A stretch of 10,426 nucleotides of DNA from CALMEE01 sp041748315. Lineage in GTDB: Bacteria; Planctomycetota; Planctomycetia; Pirellulales; Pirellulaceae. The notes beneath the pieces were generated by a model that searched no databases, was not told the DNA's origin, and saw only the letters and a list, made by a program, of their open reading frames with translations. Position numbers and translations under genes: made by a program. Below, one piece after another: positions 1 to 7,112 of this stretch. The DNA is taken from the NCBI GenBank assembly GCA_041748315.1, contig JBGTDM010000045.1, forward strand, positions 1 to 10,426, read 5' to 3'. The stretch's first letter is position 1, and each line of letters begins with the position of its first letter.

Positions 1-614
1 CCCAGCGCACCGCTGTTGTTACCTGCCATCAGGCGCATTTGATTTTGGGCGGATGCCAATTGTTGAGCCGTTTGTTGGTGAGTCAATTGAAGCTGCTGGA
101 TCTGCACCGCAGAATCGGCCAATTGTGTCCGCAGCTGGTAGTTATGATCACTGGCGATTTGCAGTTTTTGTTGCAACGAGGCGATTTCGGCTTCCATCCC
201 GCTGTTGACGTTATCGAATCGTCCCAAACGCTGATTGAGATCCTGAATTTGCCGTCGCAATTCTTCCGAAACCTCAGGTTGCAGATTGGGGTTCGTATTG
301 AACGGCCCTTGATTGACCAGCGAGCCTGAAGGCGCGGAGCCAAAACTGTTATTGCTGCCAGCTTGCCACCAAGGGTTGGAATTGCGAGCTTGATATTGCT
401 GGCTGTTCTCAGGGTTCAGGGCCTGCCACCAAGGTTGTCCACCACTATTTTGTTGGGCAAACATCGGTGGAAATCCGCCCTGTCCGGCGGGATTAAATAC
501 GCTGTTTCCCACCCCATTGTTGCCAAACAACGGCTGTTGTTGTGGTCCACCAGGTTGTTGGCAGCCCACCACAAATCCGCACAAAATGGTAATGATTAAT
601 AAACGGCGATCCAT
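1..614 (-). CDS. Gln/Asn-rich lipoprotein with C-terminal coiled coil (3' end outside the window)
   Basis: An uninterrupted minus-strand frame of 204 codons starts at ATG 614-612 and runs off the left edge. Residues 1-18 form a lipoprotein signal peptide: Arg3-Arg4, a hydrophobic stretch LLIITILCGFVV, then lipobox VVGC with the lipidated Cys18. Gln19-Gln20 follow and there is no Asp at +2, so outer-membrane sorting is likely by the usual rule. Residues 19-115 are low-complexity, rich in Gln, Asn, Gly and Pro, with the motif PWWQA twice (61-65 and 81-85). Residues 115-195 are Gln/Leu-rich and look like a coiled coil. In planctomycetes, lipoproteins of this layout often continue into an OmpA/MotB peptidoglycan-binding domain; that part is not visible, so this is inference only. 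No clear Shine-Dalgarno precedes the ATG. It lies 380 bases beyond infC on the same strand. Confidence 0.85.
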   Translation of the reverse strand, partial: MDRRLLIITILCGFVVGCQQPGGPQQQPLFGNNGVGNSVFNPAGQGGFPPMFAQQNSGGQPWWQALNPENSQQYQARNSNPWWQAGSNNSFGSAPSGSLVNQGPFNTNPNLQPEVSEELRRQIQDLNQRLGRFDNVNSGMEAEIASLQQKLQIASDHNYQLRTQLADSAVQIQQLQLTHQQTAQQLASAQNQMRLMAGNNSGAL

Positions 615-994
615 CGCAAAGCATTTGGGGGGAATTGCAGGTTTTCAATAAAATATTTTGCTTTGGCAAAACTGATTTTGGGGTCCACCTAACCAACGAG
701 ATCGCGACGAGCGTGTACGAAGACTCGAGTCAACGGCTAAAGATCGAAAACCCGCGCGAAATTTATTGCATCGATACGCCAAGCTGCGACAAAGGACTAA
801 TGTGGGATCGTAGCAAGCGGACATTTCGTGGTAAATAGCAGCGTTCAGCGGTGATAGCAGAACTGCATAATCGCGTGCTGCGGCAACGAAACAACGCTCC
901 GACTGCTTCGATATTCTGATGGCATTCGTTGACATTGCCATCAGGATTTTGGCTTGGCGAGTTTCCTTGAGCGACGGTTACTTCGGAGCGACGG
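615..994. other. Intergenic spacer between infC and the lipoprotein gene; one hairpin
   Basis: No convincing gene. A 98-codon minus-strand frame (645-941) exists, but its composition looks random and it has no ribosome binding site. The only clear structure is a perfect 9-bp inverted repeat, CTGATGGCA at 916-924 and TGCCATCAG at 936-944, with an 11-base loop, about 50 bases past the infC stop. No U-run follows it in the infC direction, so a terminator role is possible but unproven. Confidence 0.5.
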
Positions 995-1004
995 TTACTT
1001 CGGA
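971..1004. repeat. 17-bp perfect tandem duplication overlapping the infC stop codon
   Basis: The unit GCGACGGTTACTTCGGA occurs at 971-987 and again, directly adjoining, at 988-1004; the next four bases (GCGA) begin a third copy. In the infC direction the unit carries the last codons of infC (Ala-Pro-Lys-stop), so the coding tail and stop codon are copied once downstream. As 17 is not a multiple of three, the second stop is in another frame. The visible protein is unaffected. Confidence 0.9.
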
Positions 1005-1504
1005 GCGATAGTGCACATCATGCGTTTTGCTTGTTGTGACGGGTTTGACTCCAGCTTGCCGTGCTCCGGAACCAATTTCCCCAAAACGCTTTCCAGCAGT
1101 TTACGGCCCTCGTCGACATGCATATTTTCACGTCCGCGAAACATCACGGTAACCTGGACTTTGTCCTTGTTTTGAAGAAAATCAATCGCGCGTTTGATTT
1201 TGAAATCGACGTCATGTTGTCCCGTTTTGGGTCGCAAACGGATTTCTTTCAGCTTGGTGTGATGCGTTTTCTGCTTAGAAGATTTTTTGGTCTTTTCATA
1301 CCGGAACTTGCCATAGTCCATAATTCGGCAGACAGGTGGCTTAGCCTCTGGAGCAACTTCAACCAGATCGAGGCCGGAATCACGAGCCTTATCCAAAGCG
1401 TCTCTAGTTGGGATGATCCCGAGTTGCTCTCCTTCTGCATCGATCACACGAACCGGGGAGATGCGAATTTGTTCATTCACTCGGTTCTGAATACGGTCTG
1501 TAAT
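995..1504 (-). CDS. infC: Translation initiation factor IF-3, AUU start codon
   Basis: IF-3 binds the 30S subunit, keeps it apart from 50S and checks start-codon/initiator-tRNA pairing. The IF3-N domain covers about residues 8-75 (NEQIRIS, EGEQLGII, then PPVCRIMDYGKFRYE); a lysine-rich linker leads to the IF3-C domain (KEIRLRP, VTVMFRGRE, then a helical tail). I place the start at ATT 1504-1502 rather than GTG 1480-1478: the eight codons between them read (M)TDRIQNR, which is family-like N-terminal sequence; an AAAGGA Shine-Dalgarno lies seven bases upstream of the ATT; and the frame closes with TGA at 1519-1517. This gives 169 residues, close to the usual 170-180. An AUU start is known for E. 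coli infC, where IF-3 represses its own translation through it; the same control is inferred here. thrS lies upstream; rpmI-rplT are not seen downstream. Confidence 0.96.
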   Translation of the reverse strand: MTDRIQNRVNEQIRISPVRVIDAEGEQLGIIPTRDALDKARDSGLDLVEVAPEAKPPVCRIMDYGKFRYEKTKKSSKQKTHHTKLKEIRLRPKTGQHDVDFKIKRAIDFLQNKDKVQVTVMFRGRENMHVDEGRKLLESVLGKLVPEHGKLESNPSQQAKRMMCTIAPK

Positions 1505-1510
1505 GGTTAT

Positions 1511-1517
1511 TTCCTTT
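1511..1517 (-). promoter_or_regulatory. Shine-Dalgarno of infC, fixes the AUU start
   Basis: On the minus strand AAAGGAA is followed by ATAACC and then ATT at 1504. The distance from AAAGGA to ATT is seven bases, near optimal, whereas it is 31 bases to the GTG at 1480. The in-frame TGA at 1519-1517 rules out any longer reading. The ATA at 1510 is too close to the site to be the start. Confidence 0.75.
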
Positions 1518-1540
1518 CATTTCGGACAAGAATTAAAAAC

Positions 1541-1568
1541 ATAATAGGCTGGTTACGTGACTCGGCAA
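1541..1568 (-). promoter_or_regulatory. Candidate sigma-70-type promoter for infC
   Basis: On the minus strand the -35-like TTGCCG (1568-1563) and the -10-like TATTAT (1546-1541) are 16 bases apart. Initiation would fall near 1534, giving a short leader of about 30 bases that carries the infC Shine-Dalgarno and AUU. The match is 4/6 and 5/6 to the consensus; the prediction rests on pattern and position only. Confidence 0.45.
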
Positions 1569-1856
1569 CATGGTCGGTTGAATTTTTGTCCCGGCCATTG
1601 CGGTCATTCCGTCATGTCTGCGTTTGGAAACAGTCACGAAACCGAAAAATGCCAGCATGCCTTCCTGGAAGCATCGGGGACCGTTTCGTGTTGATTCGAC
1701 GGTCACGGCGAGTGGACACAACGAATCCGGAAAACAAGTGTCCACAAAAGTGCCGTTGACCATTGTGGTTCATGATTCACGTGACCTTTGCCGTCGTAAA
1801 GTATGGATTAAAATTGGGTTACAAGTCAACCTAAGTATACCAAAAACACTCTTTGC
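1569..1856. other. Spacer between thrS and infC with two inverted repeats
   Basis: I see no gene here; the frames that cross it lack family-like sequence. It holds a perfect 8-bp repeat, GTGGACAC (1712-1719) with GTGTCCAC (1738-1745), loop 18 bases, and a second, wider 8-bp pair, CACGAAAC (1635-1642) with GTTTCGTG (1683-1690), which encloses a smaller CCAG/CTGG pair. Their purpose is unknown; they lie upstream of the likely infC promoter and so would only be in a read-through thrS-infC transcript or a separate RNA. Confidence 0.4.
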
Positions 1857-1896
1857 GGGTTGGGAATCGTCGAAAAATAGGTCTCGTTTCCCACCC
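1857..1896 (-). terminator. Imperfect hairpin behind thrS, possible terminator
   Basis: Arms TGGGAATCG (1861-1869) and CGTTTCCCA (1885-1893) pair with one mismatch, and the stem extends outward after another mismatch through GG/CC (1858-1859 with 1895-1896). On the minus strand the hairpin lies about 75 bases after the thrS stop; a run of five T follows about ten bases later instead of directly, so it is a weak candidate for intrinsic termination. Confidence 0.35.
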
Positions 1897-1968
1897 TGGG
1901 TCGAGCGATGTTCGCATCGACGCGTGGCCCGCCAATCATTTAGCCGCAGCTTGATTGCAGCTCTGGCT

Positions 1969-4065
1969 TCAATACTCGTTCATTGCCTGGCTTGCCCCAG
2001 ATTCCAAGTTGCTGATCGGTGATGAATTTTTGGCGACTTGCTTAACGGTTCGTTGAGCGACCTCGTCCAAGAGTTTTTGGATCGCACTTGCTACTGATAA
2101 AGCGCCTAAATCTCCGTCAATACGATCTCGCAGGGAGACGGTTCCATTTTCGGCGTCGCGAGGTCCAACGATCAGCATGTAGGGGAGCAGGTCGGTCTGG
2201 GCATCACGGATTTTGGCACCTAACTTTTCGCTACGGAAATCACCGGTAACGCGCAGTCCTGCGGCCTTGAATTGTTCCAGAACCTGGCGGCCATACGTTT
2301 CGGACTTGTCGCTGACACTCATCAATCGCGCCTGTTCGTACGCGAGCCACAACGGAAAGGCACCGGCAAAATGCTCGATGAGCACCCCGATGAATCGCTC
2401 CATTGAGCCGAACGGAGCACGATGAATCATGATCGGACGGTGCGGGCGATTATCTGGACCAATGTAAGTCAGATCGAATCGTTCGGGCAAGTTATAGTCA
2501 ACCTGTACGGTTCCGAGTTGCCAGTTTCGACCGATGCAGTCATTGACGACGAAATCGATCTTTGGTCCATAGAACGCTGCTTCTCCCAGTTCTTCAGTAA
2601 AGGGTTTCCCCAAGCTGACGGCAGCCTCGCGGCATGCCTGTTCGGCGCGCTCCCAATTCCTGGCATCGCCGACATATTTGTCGGAATTTGGGTCGCGCAG
2701 TCCGACCCGAACCCGATAATCGTCCATCCCCATGGTTCCCAACACGATTTCGACCAATTCCAAACACCCGGCAACTTCGGTGGCGAGCTGTTCTTTGGTG
2801 ACGAACAAGTGCGCGTCATCTTGAGTAAACCCCCGGACGCGAGTCATCCCACCAATTTCGCCGGATTGTTCGAACCGATAAACAGTCCCGAACTCTGCCA
2901 GACGAACGGGCAAGTCGCGGTAGCTGTGTTGTTGCGAAGCGAATATCTTGATGTGGTGTGGGCAATTCATCGGCCTTAACAAATAGCCATCGATCTCTCC
3001 CTGTTTCATATCGTTTGCAAGTTGGCTGCAGGAGCAATCTTGTTCAGCTAACAGATTGAGATGTTCGCGACTGACCAACGGGGGATACTGGCTCTCCTGG
3101 TAATACGGAAAGTGGCCACTGGTTTTGTATAGTTCGAGTTTTCCGATATGCGGAGTAAATACCTGATCATAGCCTTGGCGACGCAAGTGTCCGCTGATGA
3201 ATTCCTGAAGTTGGCTGCGGACAAAAGCCCCTTTTGGTGCCCATAAAACCAATCCCTGGCCAACCATTTCATCCATGTGGTAGAAATGCAGTCGCTTGTT
3301 AAGCGATCGATGATCACGGCGTTTTGCTTCGACAAGCAACTCCAAGTACTCCTCCAGATCCTGTTGGCTGAAGAACGCAGTGCCATAAAGGCGTTGAAGC
3401 TGTTGACGGTTCTCGTCACCTTTCCAATACGCACCGGCGATCGAGAGCAGTTTGAACGAGCCGATCCATTTCGGGCTGGGGATATGGGGTCCTCGACAAA
3501 GGTCAATAAATTCCCCTTGTTGATAAAAAGAGAGGGCAGGGTGGTCACTCAAACCCTGCTCAATATGTTCGATTTTTAGTTCCTGTTTCAAATCCCTGCA
3601 AATCTGAATTGCATCAACTCTTGAACGCTCGATTCGCTCAAAGGGCTCGTTCAATTCAATGATGCGCTGCATTTCAGCTTCGATAGCCGGGAAGTCATCC
3701 TCGGTCAGACGATCCGGTAGTTCAAAGTCATAATAGAATCCACTATCGATGGTTGGACCAAATGCAAGTTGCACCTCTGGCTTTAATCGCATCACCGCAC
3801 GAGCCATCACATGAGCACAACTGTGCCTCATCGTTCCCAGTGCAGTCGGGTCATTCTTGGTGACGAGCTTGATTGAGGCGTCGGTTTGAATCAAATAGTC
3901 CAAGGGAACAGGTTGGTTGTCGAATTCTGCCCAAAGTGAATCCTTCGCGAGACGCGATCCGATACTCTTGGCGACCTCCAGAACAGTAACCGGTTGTGGA
4001 AAAACCTTGACGCTTCCATCGGGAAGGGTTACAGAAATCGTTTGCTTTTGATCCGAAATTGACAT
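1969..4065 (-). CDS. thrS: Threonyl-tRNA synthetase
   Basis: Charges tRNA-Thr with threonine using ATP; class II synthetase of the cytoplasm. Numbering from the ATG at 4065 (698 residues): TGS domain about 5-70; editing (SAD) domain with HSCAH (His81, His85) and CRGPH (Cys190, His194), so the site that removes mischarged serine looks intact; class II catalytic core from about 265, with zinc ligands in MNCPHH (Cys368), DDAH (His419) and MIHRAP (His548), motif 2 around GGMTRVRGFTQDD, and motif 3 in GSMERFIGVLIEHFAGAFPLW; anticodon-binding domain from about 580. Between the motif 1 region and MNCPHH there is a roughly 25-residue insert containing CSCSQL, absent from E. coli ThrRS. The frame extends to a TTG at 4092, adding nine residues, but without support; neither start has a clear Shine-Dalgarno. 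infC follows 464 bases downstream. Confidence 0.97.
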   Translation of the reverse strand: MSISDQKQTISVTLPDGSVKVFPQPVTVLEVAKSIGSRLAKDSLWAEFDNQPVPLDYLIQTDASIKLVTKNDPTALGTMRHSCAHVMARAVMRLKPEVQLAFGPTIDSGFYYDFELPDRLTEDDFPAIEAEMQRIIELNEPFERIERSRVDAIQICRDLKQELKIEHIEQGLSDHPALSFYQQGEFIDLCRGPHIPSPKWIGSFKLLSIAGAYWKGDENRQQLQRLYGTAFFSQQDLEEYLELLVEAKRRDHRSLNKRLHFYHMDEMVGQGLVLWAPKGAFVRSQLQEFISGHLRRQGYDQVFTPHIGKLELYKTSGHFPYYQESQYPPLVSREHLNLLAEQDCSCSQLANDMKQGEIDGYLLRPMNCPHHIKIFASQQHSYRDLPVRLAEFGTVYRFEQSGEIGGMTRVRGFTQDDAHLFVTKEQLATEVAGCLELVEIVLGTMGMDDYRVRVGLRDPNSDKYVGDARNWERAEQACREAAVSLGKPFTEELGEAAFYGPKIDFVVNDCIGRNWQLGTVQVDYNLPERFDLTYIGPDNRPHRPIMIHRAPFGSMERFIGVLIEHFAGAFPLWLAYEQARLMSVSDKSETYGRQVLEQFKAAGLRVTGDFRSEKLGAKIRDAQTDLLPYMLIVGPRDAENGTVSLRDRIDGDLGALSVASAIQKLLDEVAQRTVKQVAKNSSPISNLESGASQAMNEY

Positions 4066-4148
4066 GAATCTGCTGGGGAAAAAGGGTTCCAACCACGAGC
4101 TATCTAAAGTCGCTCATTACCTTGTATGACGTTCATCGTGCGCAGACG

Positions 4149-4256
4149 GGGTGATTGTCCAGTGCGATTGGGCAATCCCCTGCTGCCATCGTGGGCACAA
4201 CCGGGGAAGTTCGGACTCATGACCGAACTTGAGACGACGTCATGGTTGACAGTATA
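4149..4256 (-). promoter_or_regulatory. thrS upstream region: candidate -10 box and two hairpins
   Basis: Minus-strand TATACT (4256-4251) is a good -10 match, with only a weak -35 (TTGTCC at 14 bases). Downstream of it, in the would-be thrS leader, are two inverted repeats: AAGTTCGG/CCGAACTT (4207-4214 and 4223-4230), a perfect 8-bp stem with an 8-base loop; and GATTGTCCA/TGGGCAATC (4153-4161 and 4169-4177) with one non-Watson-Crick pair and an outer GGG/CCC, loop 7 bases. E. coli thrS is autoregulated by a tRNA-like leader, but no Thr anticodon is visible in the loops here, so that parallel is only a possibility. Confidence 0.35.
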
Positions 4257-4329
4257 CGGTATATTGATTGGGACAAAAACCGTGAATTCGGGTTCGGCGC
4301 CTCGAAGCATATTGGCTTGAATTGACCTC

Positions 4330-4389
4330 GACGGGAACTTGACTCGATTTAACAATCGGCCGGCTGCGACTGGCTAAACGGTTCCCGTC
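4330..4389. other. Inverted repeat with nested hairpin between divergent thrS and the reductase gene
   Basis: Nine-base arms GACGGGAAC (4330-4338) and GTTCCCGTC (4381-4389) are perfectly complementary across 42 bases. Inside lies a second perfect stem, CGATT/AATCG (4345-4349 and 4354-4358) with a TAAC loop, so the whole could fold as a branched structure in either transcript, or act as a DNA-level operator. No known riboswitch is recognised. Confidence 0.45.
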
Positions 4390-4456
4390 AGGCTATCCTG
4401 AGTTGGCGTCTGACCGATTCGCGGCGGAACAAAGACCGAGAATAGGACACTTTTAA

Positions 4457-5449
4457 ATGAAACATAGAGCATTTTCGACTTTGGATCGTGACGTTTCCGA
4501 GATCGGATTGGGATGTTGGCAGATTGGTGGCGCCGAATGGGGGGACGTGACGGATGCCCAGGCACTTGAAACACTTGCGGCAGCAGCCGAATCAGGGGTG
4601 ACATTTTTTGATACCGCAGACATTTACGGTAACGGTCGAAGCGAGCGATTAGTCGGCCAATTTTTGCGCGAACAGTCGAATCGGGACAGATTTTTTATTG
4701 CGACGAAGCTTGGACGACGCCACGATCCCGGTTGGCCAGAAAACTTCACGCCACAACGGATCCGTGAGCATACGGAAGATTCACTTCGCCGACTGGGAGT
4801 GGACGCCATCGATTTGACTCAAACGCATTGCCTTCCTTTAGACCAAATGCGTCAACATGGTGTTTTCGATACATTGGCGGATTTGAAACATCAAGGAAAG
4901 ATTCTAGCTTTTGGAGCGTCGGTGGAAACCATCGCTGACGCCAAGGACTGCCTTCGCGTTCCGGAGCTGAGTTCATTGCAAATCATCTTTAATCTATTTC
5001 GGCAATTGCCGGTGGACGAACTTTTTTCACTAGCGGCTAAACAACGGGTCGCTCTGATTGTGCGATTACCATTGGCCAGCGGACTGTTAAGTGGGAAGTT
5101 TAATCAGCAAACACAATTTGCTTCCACCGACCATCGGTTCTTTAATCGCAATGGCGAGCGGTTCAACGTGGGCGAGACGTTTTCCGGAATGCCATGGGAA
5201 CAAGGTCTAGAAATCGTTGACGAATTCAGGTCATTCGTGCCGGCCCATCAAACGATGGCGCAATGGGCACTGAGATGGTGTCTGGATTTCCCGGAAGTTA
5301 CGGTAGTGATCCCCGGAGCCAAACATGCCGAGCAAGCACGGCAGAATGCCCTGGCCAGTCAATTGCCACGATTGACCTCAGACGTTCACGAGCAACTCAA
5401 GTCAACCTATCAAGCTCGAATCGCACCAATGATCCGGGGGGCCATTTGA
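4457..5449 (+). CDS. Aldo/keto reductase
   Basis: A cytoplasmic NAD(P)H-dependent oxidoreductase of the TIM-barrel aldo/keto reductase superfamily; its substrate cannot be told from sequence. The catalytic tetrad is visible: Asp52 and Tyr57 in FFDTADIYG, Lys84 in ATKLG, and His124 in IDLTQTHCL. The N-terminal IGLGCWQIGG and the C-terminal VIPGAKHAEQARQNA (cofactor phosphate binding region) are typical of the bacterial YajO/IolS-like subgroup. At 330 residues it has normal length. The start at ATG 4457 is supported by AGGA at 4444-4447, nine bases upstream. It is divergent from thrS and 136 bases upstream of the sulfide:quinone oxidoreductase gene; a repeat motif lies directly after its stop codon, so co-transcription with the next gene is uncertain. 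Confidence 0.93.
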   Translation: MKHRAFSTLDRDVSEIGLGCWQIGGAEWGDVTDAQALETLAAAAESGVTFFDTADIYGNGRSERLVGQFLREQSNRDRFFIATKLGRRHDPGWPENFTPQRIREHTEDSLRRLGVDAIDLTQTHCLPLDQMRQHGVFDTLADLKHQGKILAFGASVETIADAKDCLRVPELSSLQIIFNLFRQLPVDELFSLAAKQRVALIVRLPLASGLLSGKFNQQTQFASTDHRFFNRNGERFNVGETFSGMPWEQGLEIVDEFRSFVPAHQTMAQWALRWCLDFPEVTVVIPGAKHAEQARQNALASQLPRLTSDVHEQLKSTYQARIAPMIRGAI

Positions 5450-5450
5450 A

Positions 5451-5489
5451 TTTGGTACCTGACCCCATTTTCACTGATCCCATTTTCAC
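5451..5489 (-). repeat. Dispersed-repeat-like motif with a 15-bp tandem copy
   Basis: Starting two bases after the reductase stop codon, the minus strand reads GGGGTCAGGTACC preceded by two adjoining 15-bp units, plus-strand TGACCCCATTTTCAC (5460-5474) and TGATCCCATTTTCAC (5475-5489), identical at 14 of 15 positions. A related motif follows mscL at 7581-7599. Short GGGGTC-type sequences of this kind recur in many genomes; whether this one does can only be settled on the full genome. Confidence 0.6.
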
Positions 5490-5585
5490 AACGGCGGGTT
5501 TGTACTCTTGGTCGCTCGAAAAAAGTACTTTAAACTTATTTGGACAACTTGATGTCTGGCGTGAAGTTAGGAGGGTCAAACAGAA

Positions 5586-6773
5586 ATGAGCAAAACACGG
5601 ATTGTCATTGTTGGTGGGGGGACCGCAGGATTGACGGTCGGTGCACAACTATTGTTGGCTGACAGTGAATTGGATGTCACGATCATCGAACCCAGTGAAA
5701 AACATTATTACCAACCGCTATGGACTTTGGTTGGGGCCGGTATTTTTTCGCGCGAAGAGTCCGAACGAAACGAAGCGGACTACATGCCCCGTGGTGCAAA
5801 CTGGATTAAGGACTTTGTCGATTCGTTTGAACCGGAGAACAATTGCGTCCACGTCCGACTGGGGGAGCGAATCGAATACGACTTCCTAATCGTCTGTCCG
5901 GGCTTGGAGCTTAAATGGAACGCCATTAAAGGGCTATCAAAGGAGATTGTTGGCAGCCATGGCATCTGCTGCAACTACAGTTACGATACGGTTGAAACGA
6001 CCTGGAAGACATTACAACAATTCCGCGGCGGCACCGCGCTGTTTACGCATCCGTTCGGAGCTATTAAATGTGGTGGGGCACCAGTAAAAATCTGTTTTCT
6101 GGCGGAAGATTATTTTCGCAGACAGAAAATCCGCGACGATTGCCAAGTCGTTTTTGCAGTTGGCATGCCCCGTATTTTTGCGGTCGATCGTTATGCTTGT
6201 ACACTCGAGGAGGCGGTTGCTCGAAAGAGTATTGATGTCCGTTTGATGTACGATCTGATCGAATTACAGCCTGAAAACAAACAGGCTGTTTTTCAGGTAT
6301 TGGAGTCGGATCAACAAGTCACCATCAATTACGAGATGATTCACGTGACTCCCAAAATGGGGCCTCCCGCGTTTGTCGCGGAGAGTTGTCTGGCTGGCGA
6401 AGGAGGATGGGTCAATGTCGATCCACATACGACACAACATCTCAAGTACCACAATGTCTTTTCATTGGGAGACTGCTCAAGTCTACCCACCTCGAAAACG
6501 GGCGCCGCAATCCGTAAACAAGCACCCGTAACGGTTGCCAACTTATTGGCGGCCAAGCAAGGGCGCCCACTAGATAGCAAGTATAACGGGTATACATCGT
6601 GCCCGTTAATCACAAGTTACAACAGCTTGGTGCTCGCTGAATTCGATTATGACAAGCAGCCGTGCGAGTCATTTCCATTCGACCAATCTCGAGAACGATT
6701 CAGCATGATGATGCTGAAGAAATACGGACTGCCGCAACTTTATTGGCACGGGATGTTGCGCGGCAGAGCCTAA
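5586..6773 (+). CDS. sqr: Sulfide:quinone oxidoreductase, type II (SQOR-like)
   Basis: A membrane-associated flavoprotein that oxidises sulfide and passes electrons to the quinone pool. The N-terminal Rossmann motif VIVGGGTAG (residues 8-16) binds FAD. SEKHYYQPLWTLVGAGI (37-53) is nearly identical to the eukaryotic SQOR signature. The two redox-active cysteines are present: Cys162 in AIKCGGAP and Cys339 in YTSCPL, corresponding to the active-site pair of human SQOR. GDCSSLPTSKTGAA (296-309) is the second FAD-binding segment, and FDQSRERFSM plus YWHGMLRG mark the C-terminus. The 395-residue protein stops right after MLRGRA, so the longer C-terminal tail of animal SQOR is absent. The start is preceded by AGGAGG at 5569-5574, with a long 11-base spacing. 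A perfect 10-bp palindrome AAAGTACTTT (5522-5531) lies upstream. No persulfide dioxygenase or rhodanese gene is nearby. Confidence 0.93.
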   Translation: MSKTRIVIVGGGTAGLTVGAQLLLADSELDVTIIEPSEKHYYQPLWTLVGAGIFSREESERNEADYMPRGANWIKDFVDSFEPENNCVHVRLGERIEYDFLIVCPGLELKWNAIKGLSKEIVGSHGICCNYSYDTVETTWKTLQQFRGGTALFTHPFGAIKCGGAPVKICFLAEDYFRRQKIRDDCQVVFAVGMPRIFAVDRYACTLEEAVARKSIDVRLMYDLIELQPENKQAVFQVLESDQQVTINYEMIHVTPKMGPPAFVAESCLAGEGGWVNVDPHTTQHLKYHNVFSLGDCSSLPTSKTGAAIRKQAPVTVANLLAAKQGRPLDSKYNGYTSCPLITSYNSLVLAEFDYDKQPCESFPFDQSRERFSMMMLKKYGLPQLYWHGMLRGRA

Positions 6774-7112
6774 CTTGACATCGCTCATCATCGTTCCCGA
6801 CCTCGACCTGAGACATTTGTGGAAAGATGTTCAGGAAGCGAGCCGCGAGATCCTTGCCGTCAAAAGACTGCTCAACTTCTCTGACGCCAAATTGGGTGAA
6901 GCGATGTTTATCTCCAACGGCGACAGTTGATCAAGACCGCAATTCCGGCAATCGGCGAACTGATTTCCTGATCCATTTATGGAACGGATTCTGGGGAAAT
7001 CAGAATTGGACAGAATTAACAAAGGCACTACACTGGTCGCTCGCGACATTGCCTCGGTTGAGAACAATGATGATGTGGGACCATTTCCTTCACTCTCAAA
7101 AGGAGTTATGCC
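6774..7112 (+). other. Spacer between sqr and mscL with short protein-like frames, possible gene relic
   Basis: No intact gene. Three short plus-strand stretches have protein-like composition: frame from TTG 6775 to TGA 6930 (51 codons, includes RHLWKDVQEASREILAVK), a piece in another frame just after it (LIKTAIPAIGELIS, about 6925-6970), and ATG 6979 to TAG 7122 (47 codons, starts MERILGKSELDRI). None has a clear ribosome binding site, and the last overlaps the mscL start. They may be the remains of one frameshifted gene, or chance. A weak promoter-like pair for mscL (TTGGAC 7006-7011, TACACT 7029-7034, 17 apart) is embedded here. Confidence 0.3.

Noticed and set aside
645..941. 98-codon minus-strand frame between infC and the lipoprotein gene
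   Set aside because: Composition looks random, no ribosome binding site, and no recognisable motif.
1478..1480. GTG as the infC start codon
   Set aside because: No Shine-Dalgarno at proper distance; upstream in-frame codons continue family-like sequence to the ATT at 1504, which has one.
1061..1759. 232-codon plus-strand frame across infC
   Set aside because: Antisense shadow of infC that continues into the spacer; the sequence is not family-like and lacks a ribosome binding site.
2422..2979. 185-codon plus-strand frame inside thrS
   Set aside because: Antisense shadow of a clearly conserved synthetase; no independent support.
4066..4092. TTG at 4092 as the thrS start, adding nine residues
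   Set aside because: The extra residues (MEPFFPSRF) do not resemble the family N-terminus, and an ATG follows immediately before the TGS domain.
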